A stretch of 64,000 nucleotides of DNA, taken from contig NZ_MPDJ01000001.1 of NCBI RefSeq assembly GCF_001881565.1, positions 1,876,564 through 1,940,563 of the forward strand. The letters run 5' to 3'. The position numbers and the translations under genes are program-made. Origin of the DNA: Eisenbergiella tayi (lineage in GTDB: Bacteria; Bacillota; Clostridia; Lachnospirales; Lachnospiraceae). Below, in pieces: positions 21,211-29,768 of this stretch. The notes under the pieces were generated by a model. It had not been told where the DNA came from and did no database searches. It saw only the letters and a list, made by a program, of their open reading frames with translations. The stretch's first letter is position 1. Every line of letters begins with the position of its first letter.

Positions 21211-22516
21211 TTGCTTCACCTCTTTCTACCTGGATCGTAATGGTTTTAAGCCCCGGTTGGGAATGTCCCATCTGGGACAGAACATCCTTCTTTTTGAGAA
21301 TGACCTGTTCCATTTCTCCGGGCGCCAGCTTGTTTTTCCGGATGCGGGCTATCTGCCGGTCATCCAGATATATGCCGATATAACAGTTCTTATAAATATC
21401 GCCTACACGGAACCGCACGGTGAGCGTGTCTTCCATCTGGGAAGGATGCAGGTTCTGGGGAACCGTATAGCGCACGCCGTTTTTGGCAAGCAGCCGTACT
21501 GTTTCCTCTCCGGAGGGATTGCGGATCTCTCCTTTGATATACAGCGCCGCATATTTGCCGGCTTTTTCCGCCTCCTGGGAAACATAGTCCACCAGATCAT
21601 GGACATGAAGCACGTTTCCGCAGGCAAAAACGCCGGGTATACTGGTTTCCAGACTTTCATTCACGTCGGGGCCGGAGGTGACGGGGCACATATCTACTCC
21701 CAGCTTTCCGGACAGTTCGTTTTCCGGGATCAGTCCCACGGAAAGCAGAAGCGTGTCACAGGGGATATATTCCTCTGTACCCGGAATGGGTTTCCGTTTT
21801 TCATCAACCTTAGCCAGGGTCACGCCCTCTACTCTTTCCTTTCCGTGGATATCCACCACAGTAGTACTGAGCTTCAGGGGAATGCCGAAATCATCCAGAC
21901 ACTGCACAATATTTCTCTGCAGGCCGCCGGAATAGGGCATCAGCTCCGCAACCACCTTGACCTTCGCCCCTTCCAGGGTCATACGCCGGGCCATGATAAG
22001 GCCGATGTCACCGGAACCCAGGATGACGATTTCCTTTCCCGGCATAAATCCGTCCATATTGACAAGGCGCTGGGCCGTTCCGGCGGAATAAATGCCCGCA
22101 GGACGGTAGCCAGGGATATTCAGCGCCCCTCTCGGCCTTTCCCGGCAGCCCATGGCGAGGATGACGGCTTTGGCAGTAAGCGTCATCAGGCCGTCCTTCC
22201 GGTTCATCGCCGTCACTGTTTTTTCCGAAGCGTCATCGGAAGCAGGAGAGATATCCAGAACCATGGTGTGCAGCTTGCAGGGAATTCCCAATTCCTTAAC
22301 CTGAGTAATAAAACGGGCTGCATATTCCGGCCCCGTCAGCTCCTCCTGAAAGGTATGGAGGCCGAAGCCGTTGTGGATACACTGGTTCAGAATGCCGCCC
22401 AGCTCGTTATCCCGTTCCAGAACCAGGATTTTATCAATGCCGTTTTTACGGGCGGAGACTGCGGCAGCCAGGCCCGCCGGCCCTCCCCCGATAATAATCA
22501 AATCATAATCAGCCAT
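21197..22516 (-). CDS. FAD-dependent NAD(P)H oxidoreductase of the glycerol-3-phosphate operon
   Basis: I use the ATG at 22516, preceded by GGAAAGG at 6 bases, giving 439 residues; a start at 22540 is possible. The N terminus is an FAD Rossmann fold (DLIIIGGGPAGLAAA), a second GxGxxG (EIVILGSGDIGLIMA) binds NAD(P), and VFACGNVLHVHDLVD is the late FAD-binding motif. Such proteins accompany a GlpA-type dehydrogenase and probably pass electrons between the flavin and a nucleotide cofactor. It overlaps the DUF1667 gene and follows the dehydrogenase gene with 27 bp between. Confidence 0.9.
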   Translation of the reverse strand: MADYDLIIIGGGPAGLAAAVSARKNGIDKILVLERDNELGGILNQCIHNGFGLHTFQEELTGPEYAARFITQVKELGIPCKLHTMVLDISPASDDASEKTVTAMNRKDGLMTLTAKAVILAMGCRERPRGALNIPGYRPAGIYSAGTAQRLVNMDGFMPGKEIVILGSGDIGLIMARRMTLEGAKVKVVAELMPYSGGLQRNIVQCLDDFGIPLKLSTTVVDIHGKERVEGVTLAKVDEKRKPIPGTEEYIPCDTLLLSVGLIPENELSGKLGVDMCPVTSGPDVNESLETSIPGVFACGNVLHVHDLVDYVSQEAEKAGKYAALYIKGEIRNPSGEETVRLLAKNGVRYTVPQNLHPSQMEDTLTVRFRVGDIYKNCYIGIYLDDRQIARIRKNKLAPGEMEQVILKKKDVLSQMGHSQPGLKTITIQVERGEANGTA

Positions 22517-22543
22517 AGTAAACCTTTCCGCATATTCCATGCT

Positions 22544-23980
22544 TTATATAAATTCCTTGGTGGTGCCGGTGAGAAGATAAGACTCCCCTCCCGCCTTAGT
22601 CAGTTTCATGGGAGATACCTGCAGCTCTCTGGACAGGATTTCCATCACCCTGGGAGAACAAAAGCCGGACTGGCAGCGTCCCATTCCTGCGCGGGTGCGG
22701 CGCTTTACGCCATCCAGGGATTTCGCCCCCAAAGGCCTGCGGACAGCATTTACTATCTCGCCCTCCGTAACCATTTCACAGCGGCAGATCACATTGCCGT
22801 AAGCCGGATCGGAGGCGATGAGAGCGGCGATTTCTTCCGGTGTGCTTTCCGCGACACAGGGGATATCCTTCCGTTCGGAAATAAATCCGGTTTTCTTAAC
22901 GGCATTCAGCTTCCCTGCGATCTGCTCCGCCAGGAAAAGCCCGATGGCCGGAGCGCTGGAAAGTCCGGGAGAATCGATGCCTGCCGCGTTATAAAAGTCC
23001 TCCGCATCCTCCGCTTCGCCCAGGACAAAATCCCCCTTTTCCTCACAGGCGCGAAGGCCTGCAAAAGAAGTGATTGCCATATTGAGAGGGATTTTTTCCG
23101 CGCTCAGCCGGGCTTTATCCACAACCTGGGCAAGACCTTCCCCGGTTGTGCACACCTCTTCCTTATCGGTGATGTCTTCCGCAGTGGGGCCAGCCAGGAG
23201 ATTTCCGTGTACGGTAGGAGTGACCAGTATACCTTTGCCCAGCCGTGTGGGCTGCTGGAAGATGGTATGGGTCACGAAATCCCCAGCCTTTTTATCCATC
23301 AGGATATATTCGCCTTTACGGGGAGTGATATGCAGCTTATGGGCGCTGACCATATTGTTGAACTGATCCGCGTATACGCCTGCCGCATTGACAACGCAGC
23401 GGGCGGCAAAGTCACCCTTTGCGGTATGGACCAGATAACCCTCAGCCGTCCTGGTAATGTCGGTAACCTCTGTGTTGAAATGGAAATCCACGCCGTTCAC
23501 ATAAGAATTTTCCGCCAGGGCAATCGTCATTTTAAAAGGACAGACGATACCGCCTGTGGGAGCATAGAGCACGGCCTTTACATCAGGTGACAGATTGGGC
23601 TCCAGAGCCTTTATTTCATCTCCGGCAACGATGCGTACATCAGGGACTCCGTTTGCTTCGGCCCTTTCCCGCAGCTCCTCCAGACCGGGAAGATTATCCT
23701 CATCGAAGCACAGGACAAGGGAACCATTTCTTTTAAACGGAAAGTCCAGCTCTTTGGAAAGCGCATCCATCATCCGGTTGCCCTGCACATTCATGCGGGC
23801 CTTTAAAGTCCCCGGTTCGGCGTCATAACCGGCATGGATAATGGCGCTGTTTGCCTTGGAGGTTCCGCAGCACACATCCTCCTCCCTTTCCAGAACCGCC
23901 GCCTTCAAATCATACCGGGACAGCTCCCTTGCCGTGGCACAGCCTGTAACACCCGCGCCGATTACAATTACATCCAGCAT
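22544..23980 (-). CDS. Glycerol-3-phosphate dehydrogenase-like FAD protein with BFD [2Fe-2S] domain
   Basis: The ATG at 23980 has GGAGG before it; 478 residues. The N terminus has a DAO-type FAD motif (DVIVIGAGVTGCATARELSR). The C terminus carries a BFD-like [2Fe-2S] domain with cysteines in VICRCEMV and GMGRCQSGFC. This matches the GlpA-like or HcnB/LhgO-like oxidoreductases paired with DUF1667 proteins. The nearby glpP gene argues for glycerol-3-phosphate as substrate, oxidised to dihydroxyacetone phosphate. The upstream terminator at 24041-24091 fits control by GlpP antitermination. Confidence 0.88.
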   Translation of the reverse strand: MLDVIVIGAGVTGCATARELSRYDLKAAVLEREEDVCCGTSKANSAIIHAGYDAEPGTLKARMNVQGNRMMDALSKELDFPFKRNGSLVLCFDEDNLPGLEELRERAEANGVPDVRIVAGDEIKALEPNLSPDVKAVLYAPTGGIVCPFKMTIALAENSYVNGVDFHFNTEVTDITRTAEGYLVHTAKGDFAARCVVNAAGVYADQFNNMVSAHKLHITPRKGEYILMDKKAGDFVTHTIFQQPTRLGKGILVTPTVHGNLLAGPTAEDITDKEEVCTTGEGLAQVVDKARLSAEKIPLNMAITSFAGLRACEEKGDFVLGEAEDAEDFYNAAGIDSPGLSSAPAIGLFLAEQIAGKLNAVKKTGFISERKDIPCVAESTPEEIAALIASDPAYGNVICRCEMVTEGEIVNAVRRPLGAKSLDGVKRRTRAGMGRCQSGFCSPRVMEILSRELQVSPMKLTKAGGESYLLTGTTKEFI

Positions 23981-24040
23981 ATTTTCCTCCATTCTGCCGC
24001 ACAGGCGGCGTAAGCCAGGTAACAAAATCATATATTATAA

Positions 24041-24091
24041 GAAAAAGACAGCCAAAAAACACATACCTGCCGGTACGTCCTTTTTGCTGTC
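24041..24091 (-). terminator. Leader terminator between glpP and the dehydrogenase gene, candidate GlpP target
   Basis: Read on the minus strand, GACAGC pairs with GCTGTC and the stem extends through A/T runs and a GTACC/GGTAT inner helix, followed by TTTTTCTT. It lies in the 163-bp gap before the dehydrogenase gene. GlpP is known to let transcription pass such a terminator when glycerol-3-phosphate is present. Confidence 0.85.
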
Positions 24092-24143
24092 TCTTTTTCT
24101 CCTGCAAATACAATATTCGGTTATATAAGGAAACCGTAAGCGG

Positions 24144-24710
24144 TCACATAAACCAGACCTGCCGGTTTGTTGTTGAAATGGATATGGCGCCTGCATTCAG
24201 GGCTGCCATGATATCTTCCCGATCCGTTATCAGCCCGCCGGCAATGACCGGGATTCTGCTTTCCGTGCAGATACGCCGTATCACCTTGGGCATAAGCCCC
24301 GGCAGAACTTCTATGATATCCGGATGTACGGATTCCGACTGCCTGCGGATATTATCGAAGGCCATGGAATCAATGGCAAAAAAACGCATCACGGTAAAGA
24401 GATTACATTCCTTAGCCTGTCGGATGAGAGCCGGTTTTGTGGATATAATACCGTCGGCATCCGTGGTATTGCGGATAAAGGTAACGGCGATTTCCTTTCC
24501 GGACAGCCCGGATATCAAATCCAGGTGTACGATTACCGTTTTCCCCGCATCCTTCAGCCTCTTCACAATTCCTGAAATGCTGCAGATGTCTCCGAAGAGG
24601 ACAAATACGATTCCTATTTCGGAATCAATACAGGCCTTAAGCCCCTCTTCATCTTTTACAGCAGCGATTACAGGACAGTCCTCAAACTGTTCCATAAGTA
24701 ATTTATTCAT
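24144..24710 (-). CDS. glpP: Glycerol-3-phosphate responsive antiterminator GlpP
   Basis: The 188-residue protein is full length for GlpP. Recognisable blocks are CPVIAAVKDEEGL, IVFVLFGDIC, VHLDLISGLSGKEIAV, DGIISTKPALIRQAK, DIIEVLPGLMPKVI and IPVIAGGLITDREDIMAAL. GlpP has a TIM-barrel fold, binds glycerol-3-phosphate and acts on leader mRNA to stop termination. A fitting terminator lies just downstream before the dehydrogenase gene. The upstream promoter is TTGCGT-17-TAAAAT. Confidence 0.95.
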   Translation of the reverse strand: MNKLLMEQFEDCPVIAAVKDEEGLKACIDSEIGIVFVLFGDICSISGIVKRLKDAGKTVIVHLDLISGLSGKEIAVTFIRNTTDADGIISTKPALIRQAKECNLFTVMRFFAIDSMAFDNIRRQSESVHPDIIEVLPGLMPKVIRRICTESRIPVIAGGLITDREDIMAALNAGAISISTTNRQVWFM

Positions 24711-24730
24711 AGGAAACCCTCTGGAACTTT

Positions 24731-24759
24731 ATTTTAGCATAGTGAAGTGGGGAACGCAA
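24731..24759 (-). promoter_or_regulatory. Promoter of glpP operon
   Basis: On the minus strand TTGCGT (24754-24759) and TAAAAT (24731-24736) are 17 bp apart, with the glpP start about 20 bp downstream. The left arm of hairpin element 2 begins 20 bp behind the -35 box. Confidence 0.6.
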
Positions 24760-24778
24760 GAGCTACATAGTGGGGGGA

Positions 24779-25128
24779 GATAAAAAACATCGTTGCCGCC
24801 TCTGGCCTGCGGTACCCTCTCGCCTGTGTACCCTGCCTGTGTGTGCCCCGCTGTCCCTGGTGTCCTTGGCGCCTTCTCTTTACGGCCACAGCACAGCAAG
24901 GTTCCTTGCAGGGGACGCTTCCGCTCGGATAATCACGCAGCGGTACTAAGGCTGCAAAATACGCAGCCTAAGGACCGGCGTGCTTATAACGCCCCTTACA
25001 GGAATCCTTGCTGTGCTGTGGCCGTAAAGGGAAGGCGCCAAGGACACCAGGGACAGCGGGGCACACACAGGCAGGGTACGCAGGCGAGAGGGTAACGCAG
25101 GCCAGAGGTGGCAACGTTGTTTTTTATC
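24779..25128. repeat. Long-hairpin element 2: about 125-bp near-perfect inverted repeat with conserved core
   Basis: Positions 24779-24901 match the reverse complement of 25006-25128 with five differences in 123 bp; three of these would be G-U pairs in RNA. The helix continues with a bulge to about 24905/25001. The core blocks are ACGCAGCGGTACTAAG (24935-24950) and CTAAGGACCGGCGT (24968-24981), folding into a tip hairpin with loop AAAATAC. The arms are unlike those of element 1. It lies between the divergent glpP and diguanylate cyclase genes. No protein or target duplication is visible. Confidence 0.9.
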
Positions 25129-25206
25129 CACGCTATTAAATAAGTGTTGCCCAATCAGAATTTTTATTGGCACTATCAACCGGTATTCATTGACAGGGAG
25201 GGGCTT

Positions 25207-25293
25207 ATGAAATACGATAAAGAAAATTGGGTTTTCTTTTGGGAAAGGGATAAGGGTTCGGATGCAGGAACAGTTGGGAAAGCGGGTACGTAA
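25207..25293 (+). CDS. Possible 28-residue leader peptide before the diguanylate cyclase gene
   Basis: An ATG at 25207 has a good ribosome site (GGGAGGGG) and opens a 28-codon frame (MKYDKENWVFFWERDKG...) that ends inside the next gene in another frame. The ribosome site is better than that of the cyclase gene, so translation may be coupled or controlled through this peptide. It could also be chance. Confidence 0.4.
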   Translation: MKYDKENWVFFWERDKGSDAGTVGKAGT

Positions 25294-26923
25294 GCGGATA
25301 AATATTTTGATTGGATTGATGGTTGTGGTTGCCGCGGCCGTCTTTTTTGTCGTGGGAAATCAATCCGGATTGGAGAATACTGCAGTTGATTTCGGAAATA
25401 CGGAGGATTTCAGCCGGGGGTGGTATTATGAGGAAAACGGGCAGGTAAAATACGTAGAGGAATTGCCTTTTACTGCGGAAGCGGATGAGATGATATTTTA
25501 CCATAAACTGCCAGACTCCGGGGAGGAGCCGGTGGTTCTTAGTTTCAGGAACAGGCAGCAGAAGGTGACGGTCCGGGTTGGGGAGAAATGCGTCTATCAA
25601 TATGGCGGCAGCAGTCCGCTGCGGGGCAGTCTTCTTCCATCGATCCAGTGCTTTGTTCCGTTGGGAATCCAGGACGGTACGGAAACGGCTGCAATACAAA
25701 TCGAAAGCACCGTGGGTAAAAAAATAATGCTCTCCGAAATAAGGCTGGGAAGCCAGGGTGCGGTCCTGATGGAATTTTTCAGGGAGAGCTGGGGAATTAT
25801 CCTTTTCGGCGTGCTTATGGTGGTATTTTCAATGGGATTGCTGGCCGGCGGACTTGTTCTGCGGATCAGGAGCGGATATACAGAATACTCCATGTTTCTT
25901 TCCGCCGGAATGTTTGTACTGCTGTCCTCGCTGTGGGTGCTTTCGGATTCACCGGTCATGCAGCTGCTGACAGGCAGCTCCGAGGTTGTTTTTATCGTCT
26001 CTTTTTTATGCTTTATGGTCTTTCCTATCCCCATGTTTTTCTTTGTGGAGAGTATTTGTGAAAAGAAATACAGGGGATTGTCTGTCTTAAAGCTTTTGTT
26101 CAGCTTTAATTTTTTTATCCAGGTATTTTTATATATGGCTGCGGGAGTGGAATTCTATAAAATGCTTCCGATCACTCATATTCTGATAGCTGCATCCATT
26201 ATCTTCACTATTTACTGTCTGGGTAAGGAGTGTCGGAGAAACCGGTCGTTTTATGCGAGGGAAATCCTTATTGCCCTTTTTATTTTTATGGCAACGGCAT
26301 TTTTATCCTTAGCTGATTTTTATAGTAACAGGAAGGATTACAGCGTAATTATGCGGCTTGGGCTGCTGGCGTACGCATTGATTCTGATAGTCATATCCTT
26401 CAGAAAGCTCATCCTTTCAGGAGAGGAACGGGCAAAGCTCAAGGTATACAGATCCCTGGCCTATGTGGATATCATGACGGGGTGCAATAACAGGGCGGCT
26501 TTCGAAAAAGCCCTGGAAATCCTGAGAGCCGGAGAGGAAGAGTCTGAATTGGCGGGAATGGCCATGATTGATTTGGATGGGCTGAAGCGGGTAAATGATA
26601 CCTATGGACACAGCATGGGGGATGAAATGATTATAGGAGCCGGAGACAGCATAAAGAAAGCATTTGCCGGCAGGGGAGAATGTTTTCGTATCGGCGGGGA
26701 TGAATTTACGGTAATCCTGAAGGATAAAAAACTGCAGGAAAAGGAATACAGGGGGCTTCTGGAGGAAATGGTATCGGCCTACAACGACTATCATGAAATA
26801 CCCATCCGGCTGTCCTGCGGCTTTGCCCTGATCGGAACCGAAAAAAGAGATGTGGATGCCCTGTATAAGGAAGCAGACCGGAATATGTATCGTGAAAAAC
26901 AGAAAACAAAGGATAAAAGGTAA
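25262..26923 (+). CDS. Membrane diguanylate cyclase (7TM sensor region + GGDEF)
   Basis: The 553-residue protein has an N-terminal membrane anchor (residues about 12-32), an extracellular beta-rich domain to about 175, then about seven membrane helices (WGIILFGVLMVVFSMGLL to LGLLAYALILIVISF), which resembles the 7TMR-DISM layout. The cytoplasmic GGDEF domain has an intact GGDEF at residues 478-482 and DIMTGCNNRAAFE at its start, so it should make cyclic di-GMP. No RxxD inhibitory site is seen five residues before GGDEF. The signal is unknown. The short ribosome site overlaps the candidate leader peptide. Confidence 0.9.
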   Translation: MQEQLGKRVRKRINILIGLMVVVAAAVFFVVGNQSGLENTAVDFGNTEDFSRGWYYEENGQVKYVEELPFTAEADEMIFYHKLPDSGEEPVVLSFRNRQQKVTVRVGEKCVYQYGGSSPLRGSLLPSIQCFVPLGIQDGTETAAIQIESTVGKKIMLSEIRLGSQGAVLMEFFRESWGIILFGVLMVVFSMGLLAGGLVLRIRSGYTEYSMFLSAGMFVLLSSLWVLSDSPVMQLLTGSSEVVFIVSFLCFMVFPIPMFFFVESICEKKYRGLSVLKLLFSFNFFIQVFLYMAAGVEFYKMLPITHILIAASIIFTIYCLGKECRRNRSFYAREILIALFIFMATAFLSLADFYSNRKDYSVIMRLGLLAYALILIVISFRKLILSGEERAKLKVYRSLAYVDIMTGCNNRAAFEKALEILRAGEEESELAGMAMIDLDGLKRVNDTYGHSMGDEMIIGAGDSIKKAFAGRGECFRIGGDEFTVILKDKKLQEKEYRGLLEEMVSAYNDYHEIPIRLSCGFALIGTEKRDVDALYKEADRNMYREKQKTKDKR

Positions 26924-26959
26924 GGGTTCAGACCTGTCCGGGCTGTTACAAAAAAAAGC

Positions 26960-26991
26960 TTGACCCTTCCCCGCAGGGGAGGGCTTATACT
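26960..26991 (+). promoter_or_regulatory. MerR-type promoter with palindromic 20-bp spacer
   Basis: TTGACC (26960-26965) and TATACT (26986-26991) are separated by 20 bp, longer than normal. The spacer contains CCCTTCCCC-GCA-GGGGAGGG, an almost perfect palindrome. This is the classic MerR-family architecture, in which the activator twists the long spacer. The MerR gene starts 29 bp downstream, so it should regulate itself. Confidence 0.88.
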
Positions 26992-27019
26992 TCTTTTAAC
27001 AGGAAAGGAGGAGCCGCCG

Positions 27020-27847
27020 GTGTACAAAATAGGAGAGTTTTCCAAAATAACCAGTCTGACCATAAAAGCGCTTCGTTATTATGAGGAACAGGGGATTTTG
27101 TGCCCATCGGAGCGGGATAAGAACGGCTACAGGCTGTATAACGATCAGGATTATGAAAGGGCGAGGCTGATAGCCCTGCTTCGCGGACTGGATTTCTCCA
27201 TTATGGAGATCAGGGATGTTATTTCCAATTATGGGGGAGAAGAGGATTTGTCCTATTTCCTGAAAGAAAAGCAGGCGCAGATACTGGAACGGATTGCCGG
27301 AGAAAAGGCGCTTTTGAAGAAGCTGGAAGAAGCCCTGCCGGGAGGATCTGCCGCAGGGATTATCAGGCAGGAATACGACATCGTGATAAAGGAAATAGAG
27401 GAAATGATAGTGGTATCCACCCGTTTCCGCGGAGCCTATTCCGATGTGGGCAAGTATATAGGCAGCCTTTATAAAGCGGCGGGAAATAAGTCCTTCGGCT
27501 GTCCCTTCAGCCTGTATTACGATGAGGAATACAGGGAAGATGCGGATGTGGAGCTGTGCGTTCCGGTAAAGGGTATGGTTCAGGCGTCAGGAATCAGCTG
27601 CCGTAAGCTGCCGGGCTGCAGAACCATAAGTACGATCCATAAAGGCGGCTATGATGAGCTGGGATTTGCATATAAGGCGCTTCTGGATGCAGCCTATGAA
27701 AGGAATCTTCAGCCCGTATCCCCCTCAAGAGAGATTTACAGAAAGGGACCGGGACTTATATTCCGCGGAAACCCCTCTAACTATGTTACGGAACTCATGA
27801 TTCCCGTAAGGGAAATGGATATTCCGATGCAGGAACAGAAAGGATAA
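27020..27847 (+). CDS. MerR family regulator with GyrI-like effector domain
   Basis: I choose the GTG at 27020, preceded by AAAGGAGGAG, because the MerR N terminus (VYKIGEFSKITSLTIKALRYYE) begins exactly there; 275 residues. Order: winged helix-turn-helix (1-70), coiled-coil dimer helix (about 75-110), and a GyrI-like/AraC effector-binding domain (about 125-275). This is the BmrR/BltR layout, which senses multiple drugs or small toxic compounds. The promoter at 26960-26991 fits autoregulation. The next gene also encodes a GyrI-like domain. Confidence 0.93.
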   Translation: MYKIGEFSKITSLTIKALRYYEEQGILCPSERDKNGYRLYNDQDYERARLIALLRGLDFSIMEIRDVISNYGGEEDLSYFLKEKQAQILERIAGEKALLKKLEEALPGGSAAGIIRQEYDIVIKEIEEMIVVSTRFRGAYSDVGKYIGSLYKAAGNKSFGCPFSLYYDEEYREDADVELCVPVKGMVQASGISCRKLPGCRTISTIHKGGYDELGFAYKALLDAAYERNLQPVSPSREIYRKGPGLIFRGNPSNYVTELMIPVREMDIPMQEQKG

Positions 27848-28501
27848 ATGATGGCAGAACAGAAATTTGATTTTAAGAAGGAATTTAAAAACATTTATTT
27901 ACAGAAAACCCAGCCGGTGATCGTGGAAGTCCCTCCCATGACTTATCTTTGCGTGGACGGGAAAGGAAATCCCAATACCACTCAGGAATATAAGGACGCG
28001 CTGGCGATTCTGTACGGACTGTCCTATACCATAAAAATGAGCAAAATGGACGGAACCCAGCCGGTAGGCTATTTCGATTATGTGGTTCCCCCTCTGGAAG
28101 GGCTGTGGTGGATGGAAAACGGAGAAGGCTTCGACGGGATCCATATCACGGATAAGACCCGGTTCTGCTGGACCTCCATGATCGGCCTCCCTTCCTTTGT
28201 CAATGAAGGGATCCTGGAACAGGCCAAAGAAAAGCTGCATAAAAAGAATCCGGAGCTGGATCTTTCCCGCGCCCGTATGGAAACAATGGAGGAAGGTCTT
28301 TGCGCCCAGATCATGCACCTTGGCTCTTACGATGACGAGCCCGGCACCATACTGCAGATGAAGGAGTTTCTGGAAAAGGAAGGATATATAACCGATATAA
28401 ATAAAAAAAGAAGGCATCATGAAATCTATTTTAATGATCCCAGAAAAACCGCCCCGGAGAAATTAAAGACGATAATCCGGCATCCCGTCAGAAAAGTATA
28501 A
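27848..28501 (+). CDS. GyrI-like small-molecule-binding protein
   Basis: The 217-residue protein begins with FDFKKEFKNIYLQKTQPVI and has the GyrI-like features VPPMTYLCVDGKGNPN, VVPPLEGLWWM, and a late LGSYDDEPGTI block. Stand-alone GyrI-like proteins bind or hydrolyse small cyclic or electrophilic compounds and sometimes titrate drugs. It starts directly at the stop of the MerR gene, and both domains may see the same compound. A second ATG three bases on is equally possible. A terminator follows. Confidence 0.88.
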   Translation: MMAEQKFDFKKEFKNIYLQKTQPVIVEVPPMTYLCVDGKGNPNTTQEYKDALAILYGLSYTIKMSKMDGTQPVGYFDYVVPPLEGLWWMENGEGFDGIHITDKTRFCWTSMIGLPSFVNEGILEQAKEKLHKKNPELDLSRARMETMEEGLCAQIMHLGSYDDEPGTILQMKEFLEKEGYITDINKKRRHHEIYFNDPRKTAPEKLKTIIRHPVRKV

Positions 28502-28506
28502 TAAAG

Positions 28507-28548
28507 AAAACCGGTTCAGAGGCTTTTTATGGCCCTGGACCGGTTTTT
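28507..28548 (+). terminator. Rho-independent terminator after the MerR operon
   Basis: AAAACCGGTTCAG pairs with CTGGACCGGTTTT (one G-U) and ends in TTTTTT. Confidence 0.88.
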
Positions 28549-28605
28549 TGTTTAAAAAAAGGAATTTTCGTAATGCGCTCTCTTGATCTGACGATTATGC
28601 CGGAC

Positions 28606-29319
28606 TTAATTTATATCAGGCACCACAGAGACTGCATCTCCGTAACCTAAATCAACCGTCCATGCCCCGCTCGATTTGACCTCTAAATAGCATGTGGTAT
28701 TTTCCGGATTACGCAATACTTTCTGTCCTGAATAATCACCAATCGTATTTGCTAACAGCTGGCTTTTTCCATTGGAATAATGGGCATATACTATAAAATT
28801 GCTTTTTCCGGTATAGTTCATGGTAACAGTGGTGTTCGTGCCGGGCAGAATGAAAAGCCCGGAGACCTTATAGCCTGTACCCGATAAAGATTTTGTTGAA
28901 ATATTCGTAATAGTTGACACAGTAAGAGTCCAGTTGCCGCTGGCGATTATTTCAAAAATACCGGTCCGTGCCGCTGTGCTTCCTCTTTCCAAAAGGGATG
29001 TTCCTGCAAAAACACCAATCGTATTGGCAAGAAGATTTGACTTGTCTCCATTGTAAAACTTAACAATAAAATTCCTGTTTCCATCATGTGTGAGCGAAAC
29101 CTTATAAGCAGATCCTTCAGGAAGCACCACATCCGGAATAACTGTGTCGCCTGTTCCGGCATACTGAAGAACCGGTACGGCATACGGAACGGATGTATCG
29201 CTGAAATCGGTACGCACAGTAACAAGGGAAGCGGGAGACGCCGCCTGAATTGGCTGCGTTATTCCGCAAAGCATAATGCACGACAGCATGAGAACAAATA
29301 TTTTTCTTGCTCTTTTCAT
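28606..29319 (-). CDS. Secreted protein with two related beta-rich repeats, unknown function
   Basis: The 237-residue protein starts with a clear signal peptide (MKRARKIFVLMLSCIMLCG, cleavage likely after QAA). The mature part has two copies of a roughly 95-residue unit: NFIVKFYNGDKSNLLANTIG and NFIVYAHYSNGKSQLLANTIG, each followed by a Trp-containing end (GNWTLTV, GAWTVDL). The units look like small beta-sandwich domains, perhaps carbohydrate or surface binding. There is no catalytic signature and no LPXTG anchor. I do not recognise a named family. It is monocistronic, with a TATAAT-type -10 near 29360 on the minus strand. Confidence 0.82.
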   Translation of the reverse strand: MKRARKIFVLMLSCIMLCGITQPIQAASPASLVTVRTDFSDTSVPYAVPVLQYAGTGDTVIPDVVLPEGSAYKVSLTHDGNRNFIVKFYNGDKSNLLANTIGVFAGTSLLERGSTAARTGIFEIIASGNWTLTVSTITNISTKSLSGTGYKVSGLFILPGTNTTVTMNYTGKSNFIVYAHYSNGKSQLLANTIGDYSGQKVLRNPENTTCYLEVKSSGAWTVDLGYGDAVSVVPDIN

Positions 29320-29521
29320 ATAAAAATACCTCCCATTTAAATAATATTACCTGATACCGCTATTATAGCATATATGAAAAAGTATTACAGCAATCAAAAA
29401 ACAGGAGGAAAAGAGAGAAGACAGAACTGACGTAAATGGAAACGGATAAAAATAGAAAAATCACAAAAAAAAAGCACCAACCCCGAAGCTCTGGATGTCT
29501 TCAAAATCGGTACTTTCAAAG

Positions 29522-29594
29522 TGCGCCTTCAGGGGCTCGAACCCTGGACACCCTGATTAAGAGTCAGGTGCTCTACCAACTGAGCTAAAGGCGC
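29522..29594 (-). tRNA. tRNA-Lys (anticodon CTT)
   Basis: On the minus strand the acceptor GCGCCTT pairs with AAGGCGC, the anticodon loop is CTCTTAA, and the T arm contains GGTTCGAGCC. Discriminator is A; CCA is not encoded. A run of nine T follows at about 29465-29473 and probably ends the transcript. Confidence 0.97.
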
Positions 29595-29768
29595 TTAAAT
29601 TTTCTTTTGCAACGCAGGATTCATTATATTATATTAATTTTCATTTTGCAATAGTTTTTTAAAAAAATTTTAAGAAATTTTTATCAACCTTTAAGAATAG
29701 TAAAAAATATGATATGATCCCTATTGTTTTCACAGATTTGCTGATAGAAAGGGGTAAGAGGTGTTATA

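Noticed and set aside
21116..23590. 824-codon open frame on the plus strand
   Set aside because: It is antisense to two clear FAD oxidoreductase genes with full motifs; its product shows no recognisable domain.
24793..25095. Coding frames within the hairpin elements (also at 9449-9742)
   Set aside because: They arise from long C/G-rich inverted arms; no ribosome site or conserved protein pattern.
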